Both the position numbers and the translations under genes were made by a program. From positions 248,001 through 312,000 of the forward strand of contig NZ_AEUD01000002.1 of the NCBI RefSeq assembly GCF_000192435.1: a DNA stretch of 64,000 bases. The letters are read 5' to 3'. Under the pieces are notes generated by a model. It was not told where the DNA came from and did no database searches. It worked only from the letters and a program-made list of their open reading frames with translations. The first letter of the stretch is position 1; the number at the start of each line of letters is the position of its first letter. Shown one piece after another: positions 17,332 to 26,640 of this stretch. This DNA comes from Gordonia neofelifaecis NRRL B-59395 (GTDB lineage: Bacteria > Actinomycetota > Actinomycetes > Mycobacteriales > Mycobacteriaceae).

Positions 17332-18948
17332 ATGCCCATGCAACCGTCGGTCCCGGTGGTCGACGTCGTCGCGGCGCTCGACACGGCCGTCTCGAACGTC
17401 CCGGTTCCGCCTGATCCGGCGATGCGGATCGGCTCGGTCTCGATGGTCGAATCCGACGATCTGATGGGTGGATCCGAGCCGGCGACGAATGCCGTGCTGG
17501 TGGTGGGTGCGAGTGCGACGGACCTGGTGCGCTGGCTGCGGAGGTCGGCCGATCCCGGGGCCGTCGGCCGTCGGCCGGTCGCCGTGCTGACGAAGGTCGA
17601 CGCACCCGAACTCGGCTCGGCGGCACGGGAGACGGGTGTGGCGGTGGTCGTGCTGGACCCACGTGCGCGGTGGGACCGCGTTCTGGTCACCGTGCAGGCG
17701 TGTCTGGACCGAGTGCGCGATGACGGTGAGGCCGGGGTGCTGGCCCCGGCGGTCGACGTCGATCTGTACGGACTCGTCGGCCTCATCGCGGGCGGGACCG
17801 GGGGACTGGTGTCGATCGAGGACGCCACGAGTGCCCGCGTCCTGGCGTACTCGCCGTCGAAGGGCGAGGCGGACGACCTACGGGTGCAGACGATCCTCGG
17901 TCGAGCGGGACCACCCGCATACCTCGACTTGCTGCGGAAGTGGGGCGTCTTCGACGCGATTCGCCGTGGCGGCGAGGTGGTGGACGTGCCGGAGCATCCT
18001 GAGCAGGCGATGCGGCGCAGGCTGGTGATCGGCGTGCATTCGCGGTCGGGCAGGCATCTCGGATCGATCTGGGTGCAGGAGGGCACGAAGCCGCTGGCCG
18101 ACGATTCGGCCGAGGTGCTGCGGGGCGCGGCGGCGATCGCCGCGCGAGTGCTGACCAGGGAGATGCAGGCGCCCTCGACCGAGGGGCAACTGGTTCAGCG
18201 GCTGTTCGGCGCGCACGGCGGAATCGACGCCTCCTCGGCCGGTGCATACCTGCGGTGGCCGGTCGACGAGGCGGTCACGGTGATCGGCGTGGCACCGGTC
18301 GGCGGGGACCGGGCCGCACACGCCGACTCGATGATCGCGGTCGGCGGTGCGATCCGGCTGCACGCCAGCGCCTTCGCCTCGGTCGCCGTCACCACCGTTC
18401 TCGACGGTCGGGCCTACATCCTTCTGCCCGCGGCCGGCAGCGGCGCGGTGATGCGCTGGGCCGGTGGTCTGGTCGCGCGGTTCGACGGCGACCCGGCCCT
18501 GGCGGGGGCGGTGCTGCGCGCGGCGGTCGTGACACCGCTCGCGGGCCTCGCTCAGGTCCCCGCCGGCCGCACCGAGGTCGACCGGGTGCTGTCGGCGACC
18601 GCGACGGTCGGCGGCGCGCGCGTCACCAGCCTCGCGGAGTCGCGCACCGCGGTGCTGCTCGGCGAGATCCTCGACGCGATCTCCGGACGCGACGACCTCG
18701 TCGATCCGCGGGTGACGGTGCTGGTCGCGTACGACGATAAGCACGACGCCGGACTCGTCGCGACGGTCTCCGCGTATCTGGAGGCGCACGGCAACGTCCG
18801 CGACGCCGCCGCGCGCGTCGGCATCCACGCCAACACGTTGCGCTATCGGATCGACCGCGCACAGCAACTGTCGGGTCTGCGCTTCGACGACCCCGACGAT
18901 CGTCTCCTCACCGCCGTTCAGCTGGCGATGCGCGACCACGTGGGCTGA
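17332..18948 (+). CDS. PucR-family proline-utilisation regulator (PruC-like)
   Basis: A 538-residue transcriptional activator candidate. It has an N-terminal PucR sensor region (about 1-140), a central domain with DVDLYGLVGLIAGGTGGLVSIED, a GGDEF-like segment (VTVIGVAPVGGDRAAH) and a C-terminal HTH (AYLEAHGNVRDAAARVGIHA, NTLRYRIDRAQQL). ATG 17332 or the ATG two codons later are both possible. It is divergent from putA with 106 bp between them, the same arrangement as the PucR-type proline regulators of mycobacteria (PruC) and corynebacteria. Proline-responsive activation of putA/putP is inferred from that. Confidence 0.8.
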   Translation: MPMQPSVPVVDVVAALDTAVSNVPVPPDPAMRIGSVSMVESDDLMGGSEPATNAVLVVGASATDLVRWLRRSADPGAVGRRPVAVLTKVDAPELGSAARETGVAVVVLDPRARWDRVLVTVQACLDRVRDDGEAGVLAPAVDVDLYGLVGLIAGGTGGLVSIEDATSARVLAYSPSKGEADDLRVQTILGRAGPPAYLDLLRKWGVFDAIRRGGEVVDVPEHPEQAMRRRLVIGVHSRSGRHLGSIWVQEGTKPLADDSAEVLRGAAAIAARVLTREMQAPSTEGQLVQRLFGAHGGIDASSAGAYLRWPVDEAVTVIGVAPVGGDRAAHADSMIAVGGAIRLHASAFASVAVTTVLDGRAYILLPAAGSGAVMRWAGGLVARFDGDPALAGAVLRAAVVTPLAGLAQVPAGRTEVDRVLSATATVGGARVTSLAESRTAVLLGEILDAISGRDDLVDPRVTVLVAYDDKHDAGLVATVSAYLEAHGNVRDAAARVGIHANTLRYRIDRAQQLSGLRFDDPDDRLLTAVQLAMRDHVG

Positions 18949-18983
18949 GTCGCGGCCGCGTCCGGGCCGGGCGAGGGACCGGG

Positions 18984-19244
18984 TCAGGCAAGGGAGAGGA
19001 AGAGCTTCTCCATCTTCGCCTGATCCACGTTGTCGGGACCCTCGGTGCTGATGCAGTGGATCAGTCCGGTCGAGACCAGGGCGTAGCCGCTGCGCGCGAG
19101 GGCCTTCTCTACGGCGGCCAACTGCGTGAGCGCATCTTCGCACTCCGCGCCCTCGTCGAGCATTCGGATCACGGTTGCCAGGTGGCCGTGTGCCCGGCGG
19201 AGTCGGGTGAGGACCGGCTTCAGCTTGTCTTCGGGGAGTTGCAT
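18984..19244 (-). CDS. DUF156 (CsoR/CstR) family repressor, CstR-like
   Basis: An 86-residue all-helical repressor of the CsoR/RcnR/CstR family. Start ATG follows GAAAGG. Aligned to M. tuberculosis CsoR, Cys36 and Cys65 are kept (here Cys35 in ECEDALTQL and Cys64 in LIHCIS), but the copper ligand His61 is replaced by Gly60. Loss of that His with both Cys retained is the pattern of CstR-type reactive-sulfur sensors rather than copper sensors. The divergent neighbour is an MMPL transporter, and two GC-palindromic operators lie in between. Metal versus persulfide sensing is inference from a single column of the alignment. Confidence 0.85.
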   Translation of the reverse strand: MQLPEDKLKPVLTRLRRAHGHLATVIRMLDEGAECEDALTQLAAVEKALARSGYALVSTGLIHCISTEGPDNVDQAKMEKLFLSLA

Positions 19245-19275
19245 CTCAAGTCCTTTCGTCTCACCCAGTATTGCA

Positions 19276-19293
19276 CAACCCCCTGGGGGGATG
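19276..19293. promoter_or_regulatory. Putative DUF156-repressor operator 1
   Basis: CAACCCCCTGGGGGGATG: a C-run/G-run palindrome of the type bound by CsoR/CstR family repressors. It lies 32 nt upstream of the repressor start codon. It matches operator 2 almost base for base, which is the main support. Confidence 0.65.
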
Positions 19294-19307
19294 TACGGTC
19301 TGTGCGG

Positions 19308-19325
19308 TAACCCCCCGGGGGGATG
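19308..19325. promoter_or_regulatory. Putative DUF156-repressor operator 2
   Basis: TAACCCCCCGGGGGGATG is a perfect C6/G6 palindrome, 32 bp from operator 1 (three helical turns, same face). It lies 15 nt before the MMPL start codon and just ahead of its AGGAGG, so binding would block both transcription and, in the RNA, possibly ribosome access. Confidence 0.65.
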
Positions 19326-19340
19326 ACGACAGGAGGACTG

Positions 19341-21503
19341 GTGACAACTGAGACGACAACCGGTGCGAAGACGCACCGCGACGGGGCGAGTTCGCCCCGA
19401 CCCGGCCCGCTGGGCCGACTCGGCATCTGGGTGACCGCGCACGGTCGTGTGGTCGCAGGCGCCTGGATCCTGATCATCATCGGCCTGGGCGTCTTCGCGC
19501 CCTCGGTGGAGAAGAGCCTGTCCGGCGCCGGATGGCAGGCTCAGGGCTCAGACTCGGTCGCGGCCCGGGAACTCGCCGTCGAACACTTCGGCGGCAACGC
19601 CTCGTCGGCGATTCAAGTGGTCGTGAAGGGCGACCAGCGGCTCACCGGCGAGCCCGGGGCGAAGGTGCTCTCGCAGGTCCACGACGTCCTGGCATCCGAT
19701 CCACGGATCAGTCAGGTGCTCGATCCGACGCCCGGTGCCACCCTGTCGCCGGACGGATCCACGGCGATCGTCATCGGCGGCGCGGGCGCGGACACCAACG
19801 AGATGGTGCGCGTCGCGACCGACCTGTCACCGAAGCTGAAGGCCCTGTCGGTCGACGGTGTCGACGTCGCGCCGACCGGGGCGTCGGTCATGTGGTCGGA
19901 CTTCAACAAGGCCAACCTCGAGGCGATGATGACCTCGGAGATGATCTCCTTCCCGGTCACGCTGTTCATCCTGGTGCTCGCGTTCGGCGCGCTGGTCGCA
20001 GCGGGGCTTCCGCTTCTGCTGACCATCGCCGGGCTGGTCGCGTCGGCAGGCGTTCTGGTCCTGGTCAACATGGTCGTGCCGGTCTCGATCTGGGCGATGA
20101 ACTTCGCGATGATGTTCTCCCTGGCGCTGGGTATCGACTACGCGCTGTTCCTGGTCGTCCGATTCCGCGCGGCCCGGATGGGGCAGCGGTCGTCGATGAA
20201 CGCGGCGATCGCGCAGACCATGGACACCGCGGGCAAGGCGGTCCTGCTCTCGGGCGGCACGGTCCTTGTCTCGCTCTCGGCGGTCATGCTCGTTCCGTCG
20301 CCGTCGTTCCGTTCGATGGCCGGCGGCATCATGATCTCGGTCGTGTTCATTCTGGCGGCCACCCTGACTCTGTTGCCGCTGGTGCTGTCGAAGCTCGACC
20401 ATCGGATCGACAAGCTCCCGTTGCCGTGGGTCAATGTCGGTGAGCATCGATCGCCGCGCTTCGAGGCGTGGGCTCAGAGACTCTGGAAGCACCCGCTGCG
20501 CTGGGGTGCTGCCGCGCTGACGATCCTGATCGCCCTCTCGATTCCGCTGTTCGGATTGACCACGGCGATGCCGTCGATCAAGGTTCTGCCCGAGGACGCC
20601 AGTGCACGGGTCGGTTACGACCGTGTCCAGGAGGCCTTCGGTCCGGGCGCGCCCGGAATGTTGACGATCGTGGCGCCGACGGCTTCGGCGGGCACCACGC
20701 GGGAGGTGCTCGCGCACGACCCGGGCATCGCCGCGGCCATGCCTCCCGCGATGCCGACGGACGGCGCCGACTACCGGATGATCCAGGCGATGCCGACAGT
20801 CGATCCATCGGATCCGGCGCTCGGGGCGACCGTCGATCGTCTGCGGGCGGATCTGCCCGACGGCGTCCTGGTGGGCGGCGCGGCGGTCGAGAACCTCGAC
20901 CTGAAGGCGCAACTCGATCGCAGCACGCCGATCGTGATCGCCGTCGTCCTGGCACTCGGGTTCCTCCTGTTGTTGTTCGCGCTGCAGGCACCGCTCATCT
21001 CGTTCCTCGGGACATTGGTCAGTCTGCTGTCGACGGCGGCGGCCTTCGGCGTGGCGCGTCTCGTCTTCCAGGAGGGCATCGGGGCCGGTCTGTTCGGCTT
21101 CGAGCCTCAGGGGTTCCTCGACGCGTGGGCTCCGGTGTTCTTCTTCGCGATGATCTTCGCGATCGCGATGGACTACACGGTCTTCCTGCTCGCCTCGGCG
21201 AAGGAGCACTGGGAGCGCGACGGCGACCCGAAGTCGGCGATGGTCGGCGCGGTGGCGCACTCGGGCCGGGTCATCTTCGCGGCCGGCGGTGTCATGGTCG
21301 CGGTGTTCTTCACCTTCGCGTTGTCGGGTCCGCTGCCCCCGAAGGAGATGGGTGTGATCCTCGGCGTCGCGGTTCTGCTGGACGCCTTCCTGATCCGCCT
21401 CGTCCTGCTCCCGGTTCTGCTTCGGCTGACCGGACAGGCGGCGTGGGCCTCACCCGCCTGGCTGCGGAAGGCGCTGCCGAAGGTGAGCTTCGCTCACGAG
21501 TGA
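19341..21503 (+). CDS. MMPL/RND family transporter
   Basis: A 720-residue RND-superfamily membrane transporter of the MMPL type. GTG is chosen because AGGAGG lies 4 nt before it; an ATG six codons upstream sits inside operator 2. Layout: cytoplasmic N-tail, first membrane segment (VVAGAWILIIIGLGVF), a periplasmic loop, five clustered segments including GIDYALFLVVRFR (the proton-relay Asp-Tyr motif), then a second loop and a second cluster containing AMDYTVFLLASAKE. This two-fold repeat is diagnostic. MMPL proteins export lipids or other hydrophobic compounds. Substrate unknown; control by the divergent CstR-like repressor is unusual and hints at a stress-linked export role. Confidence 0.85.
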   Translation: MTTETTTGAKTHRDGASSPRPGPLGRLGIWVTAHGRVVAGAWILIIIGLGVFAPSVEKSLSGAGWQAQGSDSVAARELAVEHFGGNASSAIQVVVKGDQRLTGEPGAKVLSQVHDVLASDPRISQVLDPTPGATLSPDGSTAIVIGGAGADTNEMVRVATDLSPKLKALSVDGVDVAPTGASVMWSDFNKANLEAMMTSEMISFPVTLFILVLAFGALVAAGLPLLLTIAGLVASAGVLVLVNMVVPVSIWAMNFAMMFSLALGIDYALFLVVRFRAARMGQRSSMNAAIAQTMDTAGKAVLLSGGTVLVSLSAVMLVPSPSFRSMAGGIMISVVFILAATLTLLPLVLSKLDHRIDKLPLPWVNVGEHRSPRFEAWAQRLWKHPLRWGAAALTILIALSIPLFGLTTAMPSIKVLPEDASARVGYDRVQEAFGPGAPGMLTIVAPTASAGTTREVLAHDPGIAAAMPPAMPTDGADYRMIQAMPTVDPSDPALGATVDRLRADLPDGVLVGGAAVENLDLKAQLDRSTPIVIAVVLALGFLLLLFALQAPLISFLGTLVSLLSTAAAFGVARLVFQEGIGAGLFGFEPQGFLDAWAPVFFFAMIFAIAMDYTVFLLASAKEHWERDGDPKSAMVGAVAHSGRVIFAAGGVMVAVFFTFALSGPLPPKEMGVILGVAVLLDAFLIRLVLLPVLLRLTGQAAWASPAWLRKALPKVSFAHE

Positions 21504-21508
21504 GGCGT

Positions 21509-21555
21509 CGACTCCGTCCCGTATCGTTCACGACGGACGGTACGGGACGGAGTCG
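21509..21555. terminator. Bidirectional terminator between the MMPL gene and prpR
   Basis: CGACTCCGTCCCGTA and its exact complement (15-bp arms) enclose a 17-nt loop. The structure overlaps the last codons of prpR, so the convergent genes share it. Confidence 0.7.
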
Positions 21556-22931
21556 CTCACTCTCTCGTCGATGTGAATTCCTTTGCCGAGCATTGGGAAC
21601 GCGCGTTGGGCGCATGTCGGACGAGGGCAGACTTTGCATCCAGCACCGATCGGCACGACGGTGCGCTGCTCCGCGAGATCGATTCCGGTGGCGTAGACCA
21701 GTTCGTCGGCGTGCGCGAGATCGCATCCGAGACCGATCGCGAAGTCAGACGGGGGTGCGAGGTGTCCACTGGTTCTGGAGTCGATGGTGCGCGCCAGCCA
21801 GAAGTAGCTGCGTCCGTCAGGCATCTCGGAGACCTGTGTGCGGATGCGTCCGGGGGTACTGAACGCATCGTGGACTACCCACAGCGGACAGCTACCACCG
21901 ACGCGGGAGAAATGAAATGCCGTGGCGGACTGTCGCTTCGAGATGTTTCCCGCTTTGTCGACGCGCACGAAGATGAAGGGGACTCCGCGATCGCCCGGCC
22001 GCTGCAACGTCGACAGCCGGTGACACACTGTCTCGAAGCCGACCTCGAACCGTCGGCTCAACAGGTCGATGTCGTACCGCATCTCGCGCGCTGCAGAAGC
22101 GAACTGGGTGTAGGGCAGGACCAACGCACCCGCGAAGTAGTTCGCGAGGCCGACGCGGGCCACTGGGATCGAAGCCGCGTTCAGACCGTCTGCGGCCGCG
22201 ACGAGCCGATCGATCTCGAGACGTTGCGACGCTAGCGCGAGCTGTGTCGCGAGTTGGAACGCGCGTTGGCCCGCGGACAGGTGACGGGCCAGCGTCACCG
22301 TCGCTGAGCCCTCGTCATAGACGCGTTTGGGCCCGCTGTGGTGCGCCGCAGGCGCGATCCGTACTCGGATCCCGAAGTTCTCGGCCAAGACATCGGCCAA
22401 CTGCAGATCGAGTCCGCCGACTGAGAGGCCGGCATCGACGAACAGACGTTCGGCTGCCAGATCGAGTTCCGCGATGTGATTGCGACGGTCGTAGAAGTAG
22501 TCGCGCACCTGCTCGAACGGCGTCACGTGTGGGTCGGACGCATCCCCGCCGGATAGGTGCCGCAGTGTTTCGAGCTCGTCGGTCGCCGCGGCGAGTCTGC
22601 GATGTAGCCCGACCAGCGCGTTACCGACGGCGGGCATTCGCGCCACGAGTTCCGACACCTCTGCGCGGGTGACCTTCTCGCCTTGCTCGAGGATCACGTC
22701 GGCCAGATCCGCAGTGAGCCTCGCATCGCCGGACACGGAGAAGAAGTCGGGTGCCAGGTCGAATGTGGCGGTGATGGTGAGCAGTACCGGGACGGTGATC
22801 GGCCGACGATCGTTCTCCAACTGGTTCACATAGGTCGTAGACAAATCCAGACGTCGCGCGAGCTCAGCCTGTGACAGGCCGAGCTCTTCGCGCAATCGGC
22901 GTAGACGAGGTCCGATGTACGTTTTCGCCAC
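21528..22931 (-). CDS. prpR: Methylcitrate-cycle regulator PrpR (ScfR/RamB family)
   Basis: A 467-residue regulator. It has an N-terminal XRE helix-turn-helix (about 8-62: LGLSQAELARRLDLSTTYVN), a central DUF2083-type region, and a C-terminal cysteine cluster GCKVCPRPTCAQRAFP like that which carries the Fe-S cluster in M. tuberculosis PrpR. The GTG of VAKTYIGPRL is chosen; the frame reads further upstream but only through the promoter. It is divergent from prpDBC, the standard arrangement. PrpR of mycobacteria activates prpDC in response to propionyl-CoA; the same is inferred here. Confidence 0.9.
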   Translation of the reverse strand: MAKTYIGPRLRRLREELGLSQAELARRLDLSTTYVNQLENDRRPITVPVLLTITATFDLAPDFFSVSGDARLTADLADVILEQGEKVTRAEVSELVARMPAVGNALVGLHRRLAAATDELETLRHLSGGDASDPHVTPFEQVRDYFYDRRNHIAELDLAAERLFVDAGLSVGGLDLQLADVLAENFGIRVRIAPAAHHSGPKRVYDEGSATVTLARHLSAGQRAFQLATQLALASQRLEIDRLVAAADGLNAASIPVARVGLANYFAGALVLPYTQFASAAREMRYDIDLLSRRFEVGFETVCHRLSTLQRPGDRGVPFIFVRVDKAGNISKRQSATAFHFSRVGGSCPLWVVHDAFSTPGRIRTQVSEMPDGRSYFWLARTIDSRTSGHLAPPSDFAIGLGCDLAHADELVYATGIDLAEQRTVVPIGAGCKVCPRPTCAQRAFPMLGKGIHIDERVSDSVPYRPS

Positions 22932-22964
22932 GCGTTCGACTGTATCGGAATCACCATCCGCAAC

Positions 22965-23003
22965 ATTCGCAGTAGCGACTGACACTATTCGCAAAAATAC
23001 GCA
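22965..23003. promoter_or_regulatory. Candidate PrpR-binding repeats
   Basis: ATTCGCA occurs twice, 22 bp apart (two helical turns), the second followed by AAAATACGCAT. The AT-rich TTCGCAA core resembles RamB/PrpR-type sites (TTTGCAA). It lies in the prpR-prpD divergent gap. Weak evidence without footprinting. Confidence 0.4.
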
Positions 23004-23050
23004 TCTGCCTGGACTGTTACAGAGTCTATTGGCGTGCGTACGGTGCAAAC

Positions 23051-24553
23051 ATGATCAACCACGAAGTCGGTTCCCGGCGCAGCGCCGAAGTATTTCCCAT
23101 CGAAGAACACCTGGCCTACAAGATCGCGCAGGTCGCGGCCGACCCGGTCGCGGTGCCGGATGACACCGCGGAGATGATCGTGAATCGAATCATCGACAAT
23201 GCAGCCGTGAGCGCCGCGTCGGTGACGCGACGCTCAGTCACCAACGCCCGCCTCCAGGCGCAGTCCCGTCCCTTGCCAGGTGGATCCACGGTGTTCGGCG
23301 TCGATGGCTCGTACGCTCCGGAATGGGCGACGTGGGCGAATGGTGTCGCCGTGAGGGAACTGGACTTTCACGACACGTTCCTGGCCGCCGAGTATTCGCA
23401 TCCGGGCGACAACATCCCCGCCCTGATCGCGGTCGGCCAGCGCGTCGGGGCCACTGGCGCGGACCTGCTCCGTGGTCTGGCGACCGCGTACGAGATCCAG
23501 ATCGATCTGGTCCGAGGAATGTGTCTGCACGAGCACAAGATCGATCACGTGGCGCACCTCGGTCCGTCGGTCGCGGCCGGACTCGGCACCATGCTCGGTC
23601 TCGATGTCTCAACGATCTACCAGGCAGTCGGTCAGGCCTTGCACCTGACGACCGCGACTCGTCAATCGCGCAAGGGACAGATCTCGAGTTGGAAGGCGTA
23701 TGCCCCGGCACACGCGGGAAAGATCGCGGTGGAGGCCGTCGACCGCGCCATGCGAGGCGAGGGCGCGCCGTCGCCGATCTGGGAGGGCGAAGACGGTGTC
23801 ATCGCTTGGATGCTCGGTGGTCCAGATGCGCGCTACACGGTGCCGCTGCCCGCGCGCGGAGAACCGAAAAGGGCCATTCTGGACAGCTACACCAAGGAGC
23901 ATTCGGCCGAGTATCAGAGTCAGGCCCCCATTGACCTGGCTCGGCGCATGCGTGGGCGAATCGTCGATCTGAGCCAGATCGCGTCGATCGTGTTGCACAC
24001 CAGCCACCACACGCACTACGTGATCGGCACCGGCTCGAACGATCCGCAGAAGTTCGACCCGAAGGCCAGTCGCGAGACCCTGGACCATTCCGTCATGTAC
24101 ATCTTCGCGGTGGCTCTGCAAGACGGCGAATGGGACCACGAGCGGTCGTATGCTCCCGAGCGCGCCTCGCGTCCCGACACGATTGAGCTCTGGAACAAGA
24201 TCTCGACCGTCGAGGACCCCGAGTGGACTAGCCGGTACCACGCGATCGACCCGAACGAGAAGGCCTTCGGCGCGCGCGCTGTCGTGACACTGACCAGCGG
24301 CGAAGTCATCGAGGACGAGCTCGCCGTCGCCGATGCGCATCCGCTGGGTGCGCGGCCCTTCGCCCGCGAGCAGTATCTGGCGAAGTTCACGCGGATGGCC
24401 GACGGCGTGGTCGCCCCGGCCGAGCGAAGCCGATTCATCGAGGCAGCGACCGGGCTCGCCGAACTGCCGTCAGGCACACTCACGTCGCTCAACGTCCGTG
24501 TGCTCGCCGACGTGCTCGCTGGGGTACCGGAGACCGGAAAGGGCCTGCTCTGA
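23051..24553 (+). CDS. prpD: 2-methylcitrate dehydratase PrpD
   Basis: A 500-residue MmgE/PrpD-family enzyme that dehydrates 2-methylcitrate to 2-methyl-cis-aconitate. Characteristic blocks: [63 protein letters not shown] and a [16 protein letters not shown] region. The ATG is the first in frame after the prpR-prpD gap. It is the first gene of prpD-prpB-prpC-pyc, with tight spacing (1 nt to prpB). Confidence 0.95.
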   Translation: MINHEVGSRRSAEVFPIEEHLAYKIAQVAADPVAVPDDTAEMIVNRIIDNAAVSAASVTRRSVTNARLQAQSRPLPGGSTVFGVDGSYAPEWATWANGVAVRELDFHDTFLAAEYSHPGDNIPALIAVGQRVGATGADLLRGLATAYEIQIDLVRGMCLHEHKIDHVAHLGPSVAAGLGTMLGLDVSTIYQAVGQALHLTTATRQSRKGQISSWKAYAPAHAGKIAVEAVDRAMRGEGAPSPIWEGEDGVIAWMLGGPDARYTVPLPARGEPKRAILDSYTKEHSAEYQSQAPIDLARRMRGRIVDLSQIASIVLHTSHHTHYVIGTGSNDPQKFDPKASRETLDHSVMYIFAVALQDGEWDHERSYAPERASRPDTIELWNKISTVEDPEWTSRYHAIDPNEKAFGARAVVTLTSGEVIEDELAVADAHPLGARPFAREQYLAKFTRMADGVVAPAERSRFIEAATGLAELPSGTLTSLNVRVLADVLAGVPETGKGLL

Positions 24554-24554
24554 C

Positions 24555-25484
24555 ATGGACGACACCACTGGAAGTGTCTTCACCTCAGCCGTCAGCGATG
24601 CTGACAAACGCAGCGGCTTGCGCGACGCGCTGAACTCCGGGGAACTGCAGCGTTGGCCGGGCGCCTTCTCCCCATTGGTCGCCAAGATGATCTCGGATGC
24701 GGGCTTCGAAGGTGTCTACGTGTCGGGTGCCGCGTTGGCAGCCGATCTCGGACTGCCGGACATCGGTCTCACCACACAGACCGAGGTCGTCCAGCGCGGC
24801 GGCGCCATCGCGCGGGCGACCGACCTGCCAACTCTCGTCGACGCGGACACCGGCTTCGGTGAACCGATGAGCGCCGCCCGGACCGTTGCGGCGCTGGAGG
24901 GTGCGGGCCTGGCCGGCTGCCATCTGGAGGACCAGGTGAACCCGAAGCGTTGCGGTCATCTCGATGGCAAGGACGTGGTGCCTGTCGACGACATGCTGCG
25001 TCGTCTCGGCGCGGCCGTTCGGGCTCGACGAGACGAGAACTTCGTGATCTGCGCACGTACCGATGCGAGAACTGTGGAGGGCCTCGACGCGGCGATCGAC
25101 CGGGCGAAGGCCTACGCCGATGCGGGTGCCGATCTCATCTTCACCGAGGCCCTCGCGACGGAATCCGAGTTCGAGCGCTTCCGCGCCGCGGTGGACGTCC
25201 CGTTGTTGGCGAATATGACCGAGTTCGGCAAGTCTGAGCTCCTCACCGCTGCGCAGCTCAGCGATCTCGGGTACAACGCGGTGATCTATCCGGTCACCAC
25301 CCTTCGCCTCGCAATGGGCGCCGTTGAGGCCGGTCTCAGCGAGATCGCCGAGACGGGAACCCAACGGGGGCTCCTCGACGGCATGCAGCACCGCTCCAGG
25401 CTCTACGAGGTCCTGCGCTACGCCGCCTACAACGCATTCGACGACACCATCTTCACGTACATCCGACCTGGGGAGCCGAAATGA
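24555..25484 (+). CDS. prpB: Methylisocitrate lyase PrpB
   Basis: A 309-residue isocitrate-lyase-superfamily enzyme that splits 2-methylisocitrate into pyruvate and succinate. The catalytic signature KRCGH is at residues 131-135. Mg-binding acidic residues are in VDADTGFGEP and CHLEDQV, and CARTDAR matches the family. ATG follows the prpD stop by 1 nt; the last four bases overlap prpC (ATGA), indicating translational coupling. A dedicated PrpB means this strain does not depend on isocitrate lyase for the step, unlike M. tuberculosis. Confidence 0.95.
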   Translation: MDDTTGSVFTSAVSDADKRSGLRDALNSGELQRWPGAFSPLVAKMISDAGFEGVYVSGAALAADLGLPDIGLTTQTEVVQRGGAIARATDLPTLVDADTGFGEPMSAARTVAALEGAGLAGCHLEDQVNPKRCGHLDGKDVVPVDDMLRRLGAAVRARRDENFVICARTDARTVEGLDAAIDRAKAYADAGADLIFTEALATESEFERFRAAVDVPLLANMTEFGKSELLTAAQLSDLGYNAVIYPVTTLRLAMGAVEAGLSEIAETGTQRGLLDGMQHRSRLYEVLRYAAYNAFDDTIFTYIRPGEPK

Positions 25485-26638
25485 CCGGAACGACTGGCAA
25501 TGCGCGCCGCACTGCCGTGCAGAACAACGCGGGTGCCGTCCACAAGGGACTGGCCGGAGTCATCGTCGACACCACCGCCGTCTCCAAGGTGGTGCCGGAG
25601 ACCAATTCCCCGACGTACCGCGGTTACCCGGTCCAGGAACTCGCCGAGAAGTGTTCGATGGAGCAGGTCGCCTACCTGCTCTGGTACGGCGAGCTGCCCT
25701 CTGACGCACAACTGCAGCAGTTCACGCAGCGGGAGCGCGCGGCGCGGCGCCTCGACCGTTCCGCGCGTGCGGTCCTGGCCCGCACACCGGAGAACTGTCA
25801 CCCGATGGACGTCGTCAGAACCATGATCAGCTATCTCGGGACCGAGGATCCGGACGAGGATCTCGCCACGCCCGCGTCACTGCTGGACAAGGCGCAGCGC
25901 ATGTTCGCGGTGCTGCCGACCATCGTGGCGGCGGACTTGCGGAGGCGCCGAGGACTCGAGCCGGTCCCTCCACACCACGGCTTGGGGTACGCGGAGAACT
26001 TCCTGAACATGTGCTTCGGTGAAGTCCCGGATCCAGTGGTGGTCAAGGCGTTCGAGCAGTCGATGATTCTTTACGCCGAGCACAGCTTCAACGCGTCGAC
26101 GTTCGCGGCGCGGGTCGTGACGTCCACGGGATCGGACGTGTACAGCGCGGTCACGGCCGCGATAGGCGCACTCAAGGGTCCGCTTCACGGCGGTGCCAAC
26201 GAGGCGGTCATGCACGACATGATCGAGATCGACCGACCCGAACGGGCACGCGCCTGGCTCGACGCCAAGCTCGCTGCCGAGCAGAAGGTGATGGGTTTCG
26301 GTCGTCGTGTCTACAAGCGAGGGGATTCGCGGGTGCCGACGATGTATCGCGCTCTGCGCGAGATGTCTGCGCACCTCGGGCGGACCAAGTGGTTGACGAT
26401 CTACGCAGAACTCGAGGAGGAGATGCTGTTGCGGACCGGGATCCGCCCGAACCTCGACTTCCCGACCGGACCCGCCTATTTCCTGATGGGTTTCGACATC
26501 CCGATGTTCACGCCACTGTTCGTGATGAGCCGGATCACTGGGTGGACTGCGCACATCATCGAGCAGACCGAGTCGAATGCCCTGATCCGTCCGCTCTCCG
26601 CGTACTCGGGCGCGCAGCAGAGGTCCGTGCCGGCGTGA
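25481..26638 (+). CDS. prpC: 2-methylcitrate synthase PrpC
   Basis: A 385-residue citrate-synthase-family enzyme condensing propionyl-CoA with oxaloacetate. Catalytic regions: the His in ALKGPLHGGANEAV, the His in PPHHGLGYAENF, and MGFGRRVYKRGDSR. Length and the PLHGGANE motif favour PrpC/type II-like synthase over the longer GltA. It overlaps prpB by four bases. It consumes oxaloacetate, which the next gene regenerates. Confidence 0.93.
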   Translation: MTGTTGNARRTAVQNNAGAVHKGLAGVIVDTTAVSKVVPETNSPTYRGYPVQELAEKCSMEQVAYLLWYGELPSDAQLQQFTQRERAARRLDRSARAVLARTPENCHPMDVVRTMISYLGTEDPDEDLATPASLLDKAQRMFAVLPTIVAADLRRRRGLEPVPPHHGLGYAENFLNMCFGEVPDPVVVKAFEQSMILYAEHSFNASTFAARVVTSTGSDVYSAVTAAIGALKGPLHGGANEAVMHDMIEIDRPERARAWLDAKLAAEQKVMGFGRRVYKRGDSRVPTMYRALREMSAHLGRTKWLTIYAELEEEMLLRTGIRPNLDFPTGPAYFLMGFDIPMFTPLFVMSRITGWTAHIIEQTESNALIRPLSAYSGAQQRSVPA

Positions 26639-26640
26639 AC

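Noticed and set aside
17226-18086. Open frame extending putA upstream by almost 290 codons
   Set aside because: It lies opposite the PucR-type regulator and has no family similarity; PutA proteins begin near MTTAHAADS.
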